From: Arthrobacter antibioticus
GTDB lineage: Bacteria > Actinomycetota > Actinomycetes > Actinomycetales > Micrococcaceae
Reading direction: 5' to 3'
Assembly (NCBI RefSeq): GCF_030063205.1
Contig: NZ_JASISQ010000003.1
Coordinates: 1-64,000 of the forward strand
Length of the DNA: 64,000 bases
The translations under genes and the position numbers were made by a program. Below the pieces are notes generated by a model. The model searched no databases. It was not told where the DNA came from and worked only from the letters and a program-made list of their open reading frames with translations. Shown piece by piece: positions 1-7,621 of the stretch. The first letter of the stretch is position 1. The number at the start of each line of letters is the position of its first letter.

Positions 1-180
1 CGCGACGTTTCGCGAGGGAAATGACCTGATCTAGCTTGGATTGGGGCGCCACTATCTACTCCTAAAAATTACGAGGCCGCTGGGTGCGGTCCGTCCGGGA
101 ACAACCCTACAGTCGGGTGCTTGCTTGTGCAGAATTCGTGCTGTTCGGCAGTGGCTGATCTGCCCCACAAAAAACTCTCT

Positions 181-1314
181 CTAGGCGATCAAAATACAGC
201 TCGGGCTGCCAAAATCCAGTGTCTGTACAGGCTCTGTGCCAGGTAGTCCGTTCTTGTCCAGATCAAAGACTGCCACCGTGTTGGAGAGCTGGTTCGCTAC
301 ATACAATTTACTCGCCCGGCCGTCCTTGGCTGGGCTTAGTCCGAAATGGCGTGGCCAGTTGCCAGCACTTGATACTTCACTCAGCACGCCAAGTGTCCTG
401 GGGACCTCACCACCAGCACCCGCACTTTCCAGTGTGCTGACATCCAAAACAAGCACAGTGTTGGGCCCCCGCACCGCTGCATAGAGCTTGCTGCCGTCGT
501 CGGAAAGCTGAATGTGTGAGGGATAAAACTCAGCGGCGCTTTCTAAATCTTGTGGATTTTTCGCCAGCGCTGTTTTGAAGAGCCAGCGCCAGAAGTATTC
601 GTCCGCGTCACCATCCCCACTCGGTGTTTTCCGTAACACGTGCAGGTAGCCGTCCAGCTCGCCCGAGACAAGCATGAAGTCCCCCTTCAACGCCACATGC
701 CGCGGACCGGTTCCTGGCGGGAATTGGGCGGATCGCAGAAGGGCAAAGTCGCCAGGGGCTAGGGCGTATTCATCGACCCTGTCCGCGCCAAGATCAGAAA
801 CCAGAGCCGTTCCCCAAGGGGTCGGCGTCACTTGGTGGGCATGAGATTGGCTTTGCCGCCCCGCAACTGGCCCACTTCCAGGGTGCTCCAGGAGAAGTGG
901 GGCGCTGCTGCTGTGGGCACCGTTATTTTGGATAACGCCGGCCAACGGGAGTACTGAGGTGGTTCCGGAGGAGTAGTTGGCGCTCCAGATAAAATCACCA
1001 ATCAACGCCGCATGGCAGGAATCCGCTCCCCCTGTTGGAGCCGTGCCCACAACCTTGAGGGTCAGCGGATCAAGCACCACAACGCTGCCAACGGCTTTCT
1101 CTTGAACTGCCACCAAGTAGTCCTCCGCGAAGATGACGAATGAAGGATTCACCAGAGCTGGATTTTCGCTTCGCTTCTCTCCCACCGAACCGTCGCTCAT
1201 CAGCTTAAAGCAGCCCAGACCCGGACCAGCACCATCCTCGGTGTAACCGCTAACAAAAATAGCTAACTCGGTAGGAGTAGGAACAGGCATGGTGGGCTCA
1301 GCGTCGGAAAGCAT
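181..1314 (-). CDS. Lactonase family beta-propeller protein (6-phosphogluconolactonase-like)
   Basis: About 377 residues with the repeating WSANY.., VSDLGADRV and LYVANQLSNTV blocks typical of the Pgl/YbhE seven-bladed propeller lactonase family (PF10282). Members hydrolyse 6-phosphogluconolactone or related sugar lactones in the cytoplasm, but substrate cannot be read from sequence. The open frame reaches a TTG at 1329, but the ATG at 1314 has a GAGGAG ribosome site seven bases upstream, so I place the start there. It is divergent from the decayed PadR gene. No pentose-phosphate genes lie nearby, so the physiological role is open. Confidence 0.8.
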   Translation of the reverse strand: MLSDAEPTMPVPTPTELAIFVSGYTEDGAGPGLGCFKLMSDGSVGEKRSENPALVNPSFVIFAEDYLVAVQEKAVGSVVVLDPLTLKVVGTAPTGGADSCHAALIGDFIWSANYSSGTTSVLPLAGVIQNNGAHSSSAPLLLEHPGSGPVAGRQSQSHAHQVTPTPWGTALVSDLGADRVDEYALAPGDFALLRSAQFPPGTGPRHVALKGDFMLVSGELDGYLHVLRKTPSGDGDADEYFWRWLFKTALAKNPQDLESAAEFYPSHIQLSDDGSKLYAAVRGPNTVLVLDVSTLESAGAGGEVPRTLGVLSEVSSAGNWPRHFGLSPAKDGRASKLYVANQLSNTVAVFDLDKNGLPGTEPVQTLDFGSPSCILIA

Positions 1315-1391
1315 GAAAGGTCTCCTCAAGTATTATTGCGGCCCAGTAATTTGGCCCTAATACAACGCTAGCCTTCTCAGCTCCTAAAAGC

Positions 1392-1688
1392 ATGGGGTGT
1401 CCATTGATCGATTGCGGGGTAGACATCGCCGAACGGCTCCACATCCACGGTCTGCTCACCAGCGAGGGAACTCTCTATCCGCTGTTGGCCCGGTTACGAC
1501 GCAACGGGCAGGTACAAAGCAGTTGGCGCGAGTCCAACCAGGGAGCAGCTCGGCGATACTACACACTGACCCCGGAGGGTAAAGACGCTTTGCATGCTTT
1601 TACTGGTGTCTGGAATGTTTTCAATAAATCCGTCAATCAGATAATCAACCCGGCACGGGAGGACTCAGATGAAGCACTTAATCGATGA
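1392..1688 (+). pseudogene. PadR-family regulator, 5' end missing
   Basis: The 98-residue frame carries the conserved PadR winged-helix core: VDIAERL, SEGTLYPLLARL, a WRES..GAARRYY wing and LTPEGKDAL. Intact PadR proteins of this type have about 25-28 residues before the YG-DI-ERL element, forming helix 1; here only eight unrelated residues precede it and a stop lies in frame at 1347. I therefore read it as a truncated remnant. Its end overlaps the next frame by 20 bp, the usual coupling of a PadR repressor to a HAAS-domain membrane protein. That partner is also broken, so the whole module looks dead. A short functional form cannot be fully excluded. Confidence 0.6.
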
Positions 1689-2286
1689 GCCAACAATCCA
1701 GAACTACCTCAGCGCCTTAGAGAGCAGGCTGGTAAATCTGCCGCCCGAGCAGGCAGAAGAGATCCTCTTTGGCATTCGAGAACACATTATTCACGCGCTC
1801 TCCCGAAACGGCAGTTCAGTGTCAGAGGTTCTGTCCCAGCTGGGGAACCCTGATGATGTGTTGGCAGAAATGGCAGGTGCGGAAGCTGCGGACATCACCA
1901 CAGTGCCGCATAGGTCCTCAAGACTGTGGATTTTTACAACGGCTTGACTTCTCAGTTTTGGCGGTTTCATCTTCGGTATCGGATGGTTCGCAGGAGTGGC
2001 AGGACTCTGGATGGGCACACGCTGGAAGCTCTGGGAAAAAGTCATTGGCACGGCTCTGCTGCCGGGCGGCGTCTTTGGCGGATGGGTTCTTTCACGTCTG
2101 ATCCTCTGGCCCATGGCACCCTCCGCAAACGGCGGTTCCGAGCCTGTCATCCCGGGACTTCCTCCGGGGGCAACCGCTATTCTCTTGTGCGTTCCAGTGC
2201 TCGTCTGCGTATACCTCGTGGTCACCGGATTCCGGCGTCCCTCCGCACACCTGTCAGCAACGTCGGCATCCATACGGCACAATTAA
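1669..2286 (+). pseudogene. HAAS-domain membrane protein, interrupted by in-frame TGA
   Basis: Residues 1-70 of the first part form a HAAS (DUF1700-like) helical domain (YLSALESRL, LPPEQAEEI, LGNPDDVLAEMAG). The frame stops at a TGA at 1945-1947 and then continues without another stop through a membrane segment (LLSFGGFIFGIGWFAGVAGL), a basic turn (GTRWKLWEKVIG) and a second hydrophobic helix to 2286. Such proteins continue from the HAAS domain straight into the helices, so the TGA most simply replaces a TGG tryptophan codon. Partner of the truncated PadR gene upstream. A recent nonsense mutation or a sequencing error would look the same. Confidence 0.7.
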
Positions 2287-2289
2287 CCT

Positions 2290-2517
2290 ATGAGTTCACA
2301 CGAGATCATTGAGATTCCCATCCGCGACAACATGATCCGCCTGGGCCAGCTGCTCAAACTAGCTAGTCTGGTGGGGGACGGCGTTGAAGCAACAGAGTTC
2401 ATCAAGAACGGCCAAGTGAAAGTTAACGGTGAGGTCGAAGAACGCCGCGGCCGCCAGCTCCACCCCGGCGACACAGTGAGCATCAACAATGAAACGGTCC
2501 GCATCACCAGCGAATAG
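2290..2517 (+). CDS. Small S4-domain RNA-binding protein
   Basis: Seventy-five residues made almost wholly of one S4 domain: IRLGQLLKLASLV, then FIKNGQVKVNGEVEERRGR and a HPGDTVSIN tail. This is the architecture of YbcJ/YaaA-type single-domain S4 proteins thought to bind structured RNA, probably ribosomal. The gene starts four bases after the broken HAAS gene and ends close to the convergent hydrolase gene. The start codon is ATG. Precise RNA partner unknown. Confidence 0.85.
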   Translation: MSSHEIIEIPIRDNMIRLGQLLKLASLVGDGVEATEFIKNGQVKVNGEVEERRGRQLHPGDTVSINNETVRITSE

Positions 2518-2554
2518 GCCCGCGCAGGCAGGCTACTGCCACGTTCGGCTATGA

Positions 2555-3208
2555 CTATAACGTGGCAGTGCTTGCATCGAGAACCTTGTACTGCAAAAAT
2601 TCGCCAACGTGGGCAATTTCTTGGGCGTTGATGCCGTGCAGAATACCCGTGTATAGGACTTTTGTCAGCTTTACGTGTTGGTGCATCCATGTGTTGGTTG
2701 CTTCGATGGCGAACTCCGGAATCACCGGATCGGCCTGGTCCCGGCCCCAGAAGATCTCCGGTTTCAGGGCAGCCACTGCGGAGTCGTTAAAGTACGGGTC
2801 GGCCTCGGCATCCACTACAAAACCTGACAGACCCACCACCGCGGCATAGTTGGCGGGCTGGTGGCGCAGTAGCGAGGTGGCCATACACATGCCCTGTGAA
2901 AATCCGAGCAGGCTTACAGAGGTGTGGTTGTTCCGGATTCCCTCAAGCCAGTTTTCAACCCCGGCCGCTGCCTCTGTTACGGCCGCCACCGAATAGCTCA
3001 AATCATTGCGCAGCGGGAACCAGGCGTAACCTACTCCCGCTTGTAACGGTGCGCGTACGGACGCCACAGTAAAGTCTGCTGGCAGTTGAGCTGCCAGTGA
3101 GAAAAGGTCTGCCTCATCTGCGCCATAGCCGTGAAAAATCACCAGCAGCGGCGTTCCGGGGCGTTCATTCTCAGGACGTGACCAAAGGACTGTAAGGGAT
3201 TCACTCAT
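2555..3208 (-). CDS. Alpha/beta hydrolase, carboxylesterase/phospholipase family
   Basis: A 217-residue cytoplasmic alpha/beta hydrolase of the short YpfH/carboxylesterase type. The oxyanion region reads IFHGYGADEADLF, the nucleophile elbow is GFSQG with serine near residue 104, the acid lies in GRDQADPVIP and the histidine in GILHGI. The start is set at the ATG at 3208 (MSESLTV); the longer frame to 3250 adds residues that do not look like the family. Divergent from the SGNH hydrolase gene. It probably cleaves small or lipid esters; substrate not determinable. Confidence 0.8.
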   Translation of the reverse strand: MSESLTVLWSRPENERPGTPLLVIFHGYGADEADLFSLAAQLPADFTVASVRAPLQAGVGYAWFPLRNDLSYSVAAVTEAAAGVENWLEGIRNNHTSVSLLGFSQGMCMATSLLRHQPANYAAVVGLSGFVVDAEADPYFNDSAVAALKPEIFWGRDQADPVIPEFAIEATNTWMHQHVKLTKVLYTGILHGINAQEIAHVGEFLQYKVLDASTATL

Positions 3209-3312
3209 AGCCACATCTTTCCATGCAACGGGCACGGTCCAAAAAACCAAGTATAAATTAGGCCGGAATTTTGGACTGGCGAAAGTGCTCGTTTACGGTG
3301 CAGGATGGATAG

Positions 3313-4149
3313 GTGAATGATTCAGCGCAGCAACATCCCTGGTCCCGCTACGTCGCCATGGGCGACTCCTTCACTGAAGGGATCGGCGATCCCGAACCGA
3401 CCAGCCCCGGCGGCTACCGAGGTTGGGCTGATCGAGTGGCGGAAGAACTCAGCAGTGGCTGCCAGGACTTCGGGTACGCAAATCTTGCCATCCGAGGCCG
3501 CCTCTTGGGCCAGATTCTTGGGGAACAATTGCAACCGGCCCTTGCGCTTAAACCCGATCTGATCAGCATCTCGGCCGGTGGCAACGATCTGATCCGACCG
3601 GGCTCCGATCCCGACGCCTTGGCGCAACAACTTGATGTTGCAGTGGAGGAGATGACCGCAACCGGGGCTACAGTTCTGCTGCTTAACGGGCCCGATATTC
3701 GGGATACACCTGTTCTGAGCATGGTCCGCGGCCGAATTGCCATCTACAACGAGAACCTTCGCACAATCGCCTCGCGCCATAATGCCATCGTGGCGGACAG
3801 GTGGTCACTGCGTCAGCTAAGTGACTCACAAATGTGGGCAGGTGACAGGTTACATTTCTCCCCGCTGGGCCACCACACCATAGCCCTGATGGTCTTGGCC
3901 GCACTGAACGTCCAGCACTCGTTGGAGCCACTTGAGCCAACACCGTTGCCGCAGCAAAAATGGCAGGTCGCACGAGCGGAGGACTTCGTGTGGGCCAAAG
4001 AATTTCTGTTCCCTTGGGTGTTACGACGCCTGCGGCATCAGTCTTCCGGTGATGGAATCAGCGCCAAACGCCCCACCCCGGGACCAGTTTTAAAGAACAA
4101 CCATAGGACCTTGTCAGGACAGCCAACTTTTCCTTCACTACCCGACTAA
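3313..4149 (+). CDS. SGNH/GDSL hydrolase
   Basis: 278 residues starting at a GTG. All SGNH blocks are present: GDSFTEG with the nucleophile Ser19, a glycine in block II (LAIRGR), SAGGNDL at about 87-93, and GDRLHFSPLGH giving Asp178 and His181. No signal peptide is visible, so it probably acts inside the cell on ester or acetyl groups. The C-terminal 70 residues after the catalytic core are variable and polar. Divergent from the alpha/beta hydrolase gene. Confidence 0.85.
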   Translation: MNDSAQQHPWSRYVAMGDSFTEGIGDPEPTSPGGYRGWADRVAEELSSGCQDFGYANLAIRGRLLGQILGEQLQPALALKPDLISISAGGNDLIRPGSDPDALAQQLDVAVEEMTATGATVLLLNGPDIRDTPVLSMVRGRIAIYNENLRTIASRHNAIVADRWSLRQLSDSQMWAGDRLHFSPLGHHTIALMVLAALNVQHSLEPLEPTPLPQQKWQVARAEDFVWAKEFLFPWVLRRLRHQSSGDGISAKRPTPGPVLKNNHRTLSGQPTFPSLPD

Positions 4150-4199
4150 GATGGGCACAGGTGCAGTATTTTTCGCACCCCACAAAGAAGAGGTGTGTT

Positions 4200-4628
4200 G
4201 TGCCAGTCATGCTCGGGTCACTAGCAGTTGGCAGTGTCGCTGCATCTTCTTCATCGTCTTTTAGTATTCAGCCCTTTTTTGTACTCGTCATCGTTGCGGG
4301 GGTGTTGATCAGCACCTTTGCCAAAGCGGCAGCTCGCAAGAAGCGCGCCAATCAGGGAAATCCCAATCAGCCCCATCCAACACAGCGTGTTGGAGTTGCC
4401 CACCAGGCAAACAACGTCCCCTACGTGGGAACCCTGCTCAATGGTGTGCCGATGCGCAATTATGACAACACCCATGGGCACCAGACAACTGGTTTCGCCA
4501 ACGAGCGCATGCAGGCAGAGGTTGAGCTCAAACGCCAGCTTGATGCCCTGGACGCCGCTCGTCGCAGTGGGCAGGTTACGGCAGAACAGTACGGCGTACA
4601 TCGCGAAGCGATCTTCAGGAACTTCTAA
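4200..4628 (+). CDS. Small membrane-anchored protein with SHOCT-like C-terminus
   Basis: About 142 residues. I place the start at the GTG at 4200 because AAGAGG sits six bases upstream; an in-frame GTG at 4161 would add 13 residues. One hydrophobic helix (FFVLVIVAGVLISTF) is followed by a basic patch (KAAARKKR), a polar Asn/Gln-rich linker, and a C-terminal amphipathic segment (LKRQLDALDAARRSGQVTAEQY) resembling the short SHOCT motif of actinobacterial membrane proteins. I do not recognise a function. It is convergent with metX, 21 bp away. Confidence 0.55.
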   Translation: MPVMLGSLAVGSVAASSSSSFSIQPFFVLVIVAGVLISTFAKAAARKKRANQGNPNQPHPTQRVGVAHQANNVPYVGTLLNGVPMRNYDNTHGHQTTGFANERMQAEVELKRQLDALDAARRSGQVTAEQYGVHREAIFRNF

Positions 4629-4649
4629 GGTTGCTCCCTGGCTGGCGTC

Positions 4650-5861
4650 CTAGTCTTTGAAAAATGACTTGCGCAAGATTTTCCCCACGGCGCTCACTTC
4701 GGTGAGGAACCCGTCATGACCAATCCCTGAATCGATCATCTGAACGCTAACCTCCCCTGGCAGCGCCTCCGCCAGGGATTCGGATTGGGCCGGGAAGTAC
4801 AGCCGATCGCTGCTGACAGCAGCCACCAGAAATTCCACTCCATCGGCGACTGCCAGCGCCTGCGCAAGTGTGCCACGACCCCGGGTTACATCGTGGCTCA
4901 TGAGCGCCTCAGTAATAGAGATGTAACTATTGGCATCGAACCTGCCCGCCAACTTGTGCGCTTGGTGGTCCAGATAGCTTTCGATCTGGTACCTGCCCAC
5001 AGCGAGCGCTCCGAGCCGCTCGTGGCTGATGGTGCCGCCGTCGTCCTGGGCCTTTCTGCCAAAGCGCGAATCCATCTCAGTTTCACTGCGGTAGGTAATG
5101 TGCGCGATCCGGCGGGCAAGCCCCAGTCCCATGGTGGGAGCCGCGCCGTCGTAATAGTCCCCGCCGGCGAAGTTCGGGTCCTGGCGGACAGCCAGAATTT
5201 GAGTCTGGGCAAATGCGATTTGCTCAGCAGTGCTGGCAGCGCACGAGGCAACCACGGCACAGCGCTGCACCCGCTCGGGGTAGGTGAGCGCCCACTCCAA
5301 AGCTCGGGCGCCCCCCATGGAACCGCCAATGACAGCATGCCAGGAAGTGACACCGAGCTTATCCGCCAAACTGGCTTCCGCACGGACGGAGTCCCGGATG
5401 GTGATGAATGGGAAGCGGGAACCATAGGGCTTCCCGTCCCCGGCAATGCTGGAGGGTCCCGTGGTTCCGTAGCAGCCCCCCACCATATTCGCGCAGAGAA
5501 CAAAGTATTTGTCCGTATCAATGACGGCACCGGGTCCAACCAGGCCTTCCCACCAGCCGTCCTCCTCGGAGTCACCCCGGCTTACGTGGGTGCTTCCCGT
5601 GAGTGCGTGCTGGATGAGTACCGCGTTATCACCCGCTTCGTTGAGTGTTCCCCAGCTTTCAAAGGCCACTGTTACCGACGGTAATGCCCCCCCTGCTTCA
5701 AGTGCCAGAGCGCCTATGTGAACCGAACGCAGTACACCTCCGCCCTGGCCAACGGCAGCTGAGAAGGAACTCCCGGCGCGCTCTGCTGAACTGGTTTCCG
5801 CATCTGTTGGAGCTGCGTTCGCCAGCCCTGCCCCTCTCATCACGTGACTCACATGGCTCAC
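4650..5861 (-). CDS. metX: Homoserine O-acetyltransferase
   Basis: 403 residues of the MetX alpha/beta-hydrolase-fold acyltransferase family, which activates L-homoserine with acetyl-CoA in the first committed step of methionine synthesis. Visible landmarks are the ALTGS..W region, the nucleophile elbow GGSMGGARALEW, and the C-terminal acid/His region ending in DSGIGHDGFL. The GTG start at 5861 directly abuts the metY stop; an ATG eight codons in is an alternative. metY and metX form an operon making homocysteine by direct sulfhydrylation, behind the SAM-IV riboswitch. Acetyl rather than succinyl specificity is assumed from the MetY pairing. Confidence 0.92.
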   Translation of the reverse strand: MSHVSHVMRGAGLANAAPTDAETSSAERAGSSFSAAVGQGGGVLRSVHIGALALEAGGALPSVTVAFESWGTLNEAGDNAVLIQHALTGSTHVSRGDSEEDGWWEGLVGPGAVIDTDKYFVLCANMVGGCYGTTGPSSIAGDGKPYGSRFPFITIRDSVRAEASLADKLGVTSWHAVIGGSMGGARALEWALTYPERVQRCAVVASCAASTAEQIAFAQTQILAVRQDPNFAGGDYYDGAAPTMGLGLARRIAHITYRSETEMDSRFGRKAQDDGGTISHERLGALAVGRYQIESYLDHQAHKLAGRFDANSYISITEALMSHDVTRGRGTLAQALAVADGVEFLVAAVSSDRLYFPAQSESLAEALPGEVSVQMIDSGIGHDGFLTEVSAVGKILRKSFFKD

Positions 5862-7184
5862 TCAGCTCACGGAAGACTTAGCAGCGCGAAACCCTGCCTC
5901 AAGGTCGGCAATGATGTCAGCAACATTTTCCAGCCCCACAGACAGTCGCACCAGGCCCGGGCGCACTCCGGCGGCAAGTTGCTGCTCGGGTGAAAGCTGC
6001 GCGTGGGTGGTGGACGCCGGGTGGATAACCAGGGAGCGGACATCGCCAAGGTTGGCAACGTGGGAGTGAAGTTCCAAGCCGTCAACGAAGCGCTGGCCGG
6101 CTTCCGCTCCACCCACGATGTCAAAGGAGATGATGGCACCGATGCCGTTGGGGGCGTACTTGCGTCCGCGCTCAAACCACGGGCTCGATGGGATGCCGGC
6201 ATAGGCAACAGCCTCAACATTTGCATTACTTTCAAGCCACTGCGCAACACTCACGGCGTTGCTGACATGGCGCTCAACGCGCAGGCTCAGTGTCTCAATG
6301 CCTTGGGCGATGAGGAAAGCATTGAACGGGGAGATAGCGGAACCGAGATCGCGAAGCAGTTGCACTCGCGCCTTGAGGATGAAAGCCAGGTTTGCCCCAA
6401 GTGCACACCCCACGCCGAGGTCCCGGGCGTAGACCAGCCCGTTATAGCTCTCATCCGGGGTGTTGAATCCCGGGAACCTCTCAGGATTGGCGGCAAAGTC
6501 AAAGGTGCCGCCATCAACAATGACGCCGCCAATCGCAGTACCATGACCGCCCAAGTACTTGGTAGCTGAGTGGATGACAATATCGGCACCCCATTCCAGC
6601 GGTCGGAGCAGGTATGGAGTAGCCAAGGTGTTGTCCACAATCAGCGGCACGCCTGCTTCGTGGGCAATGGTGCTGATGTTTTCCAAATCAAGCACGTCTT
6701 GGCGGGGGTTGGAGACAGTTTCACCAAAGAATGCTTTGGTGTTCGGACGCACAGCGGAACGCCATTCATCCAGGTTGTCTGGATCGGAGACGAAGGTTAC
6801 CTCGATCCCGAGTCGCTTCAGCGTGTGGGCCAGTAGGTTGAAAGTGCCGCCGTAAACGCTGGGGCTGGAAACAATGTGATCCCCGGCGTCGGCCACGTTG
6901 AGGATGGCAAGGGTGGTTGCCGCCTGGCCAGAAGACAGCAGCAGCGCCGCAACTCCGCCCTCAAGACTGGCAATCCGCTGCTCCACGGCATCGGTGGTGG
7001 GGTTGCCAATACGAGTGTAAATTGGCTCCAGCTCAGTCAGAGCAAACCGTGCGGCGGCACTTTCCGCTGACGGGAAGACAAACGAGGTGGTCTGGTAGAT
7101 GGGCAATGCCCGTGCACCAGTTGTGACATCCGGCTGCTGACCTACGTGGATCTGACGAGTTTCAAATGACCAACCGTTACTCAT
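5862..7184 (-). CDS. metY: O-acetylhomoserine sulfhydrylase (PLP enzyme)
   Basis: 440 residues of the Cys/Met-metabolism PLP family, in the long O-acetylhomoserine aminocarboxypropyltransferase subgroup. It has the N-terminal ETRQIHVGQQPD, the VYGGTFNLL cofactor loop, DNTLATPYLL and the PLP-lysine motif HSATKYLGGHG. It converts O-acetylhomoserine and sulfide to homocysteine. It is the first gene of the metY-metX operon; the stop is immediately followed by the metX start, suggesting translational coupling. A SAM-IV riboswitch lies about 75 bp upstream, so high S-adenosylmethionine should shut the operon down. Confidence 0.93.
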   Translation of the reverse strand: MSNGWSFETRQIHVGQQPDVTTGARALPIYQTTSFVFPSAESAAARFALTELEPIYTRIGNPTTDAVEQRIASLEGGVAALLLSSGQAATTLAILNVADAGDHIVSSPSVYGGTFNLLAHTLKRLGIEVTFVSDPDNLDEWRSAVRPNTKAFFGETVSNPRQDVLDLENISTIAHEAGVPLIVDNTLATPYLLRPLEWGADIVIHSATKYLGGHGTAIGGVIVDGGTFDFAANPERFPGFNTPDESYNGLVYARDLGVGCALGANLAFILKARVQLLRDLGSAISPFNAFLIAQGIETLSLRVERHVSNAVSVAQWLESNANVEAVAYAGIPSSPWFERGRKYAPNGIGAIISFDIVGGAEAGQRFVDGLELHSHVANLGDVRSLVIHPASTTHAQLSPEQQLAAGVRPGLVRLSVGLENVADIIADLEAGFRAAKSSVS

Positions 7185-7260
7185 GGATGGGTTCCTTCAT
7201 ACTAGGGGCCGTCCGTGAAACCCTCCGGCGCATACGGCTCGGAAGGGCCTTGGAATCTAT

Positions 7261-7378
7261 GGCCCGCGCTTGCACCGTAAACCGGTCGGTTCGGTGCCAG
7301 GTCTTCACCCGGGGCACCCCACCGCGGATGGAGGGTTGCCGGTCAGCAAGCCGGGGCTATCAGCTGACACTCATGACC
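7261..7378 (-). promoter_or_regulatory. SAM-IV riboswitch upstream of metY
   Basis: Read on the minus strand, the stretch begins GGTCATGAGTGTCAGC, continues through GGCTTGCTGACCGGCAACC and GCGGTGGGGTGCCCCGGGTG, closes with AAGACC, and ends in GCAAGCGCGGGCC. These blocks match the conserved core, P1 closing helix and 3' pseudoknot of the SAM-IV class, which is largely restricted to actinobacteria and found before metY/metX. The last conserved base is about 75 nt from the metY start, leaving room for an expression platform. Identification is from remembered consensus, not a covariance search. Confidence 0.85.
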
Positions 7379-7521
7379 TACATCCAGTGTGAAAGAATCC
7401 CCGCATCATCGCAAGATTATGACCGGTTTGTGACTTTTTGCGAAGATTTGCTTGATTTTTGGGCGATAAGAGGAAGTTCACTGAACTAGTGAGAGATTTT
7501 TCGGGCAACAACCGCCCGAAT

Positions 7522-7577
7522 CGTTTAAGCAGCTCCTGTGGGTGTTTGCCCAAAACACCCGCACGAGCTGCTTAACG
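7522..7577. repeat. Long palindromic element, copy 1 (imperfect)
   Basis: CGTTTAAGCAGCTCCTGTGG and its near-complement flank a short centre (GCCC), giving an approximately 25-nt stem with one indel and a few mismatches. The same palindrome with perfect arms occurs at 40274-40334. Here it lies just downstream of tex (stop at 7622) and upstream of the metY riboswitch, so it could terminate tex transcription. A smaller hairpin (TTCGGGC/GCCCGAA) sits beside it at about 7500-7520. The rest of the 7379-7621 gap must contain the metY promoter, which I could not pin down, and no gene. Confidence 0.75.
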
Positions 7578-7621
7578 GATTGGGGATTGCTCGTTACCTA
7601 GTGTTCCTGCTCCTGCCCCTG

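Noticed and set aside
4785-5684. 299-residue open frame on the plus strand
   Set aside because: It lies opposite metX and shows no domain; metX motifs are fully conserved.
7261-7378. SAM-I (S-box) or T-box leader before metY
   Set aside because: The conserved blocks fit SAM-IV rather than the four-way SAM-I core; no T-box sequence or specifier loop was seen.
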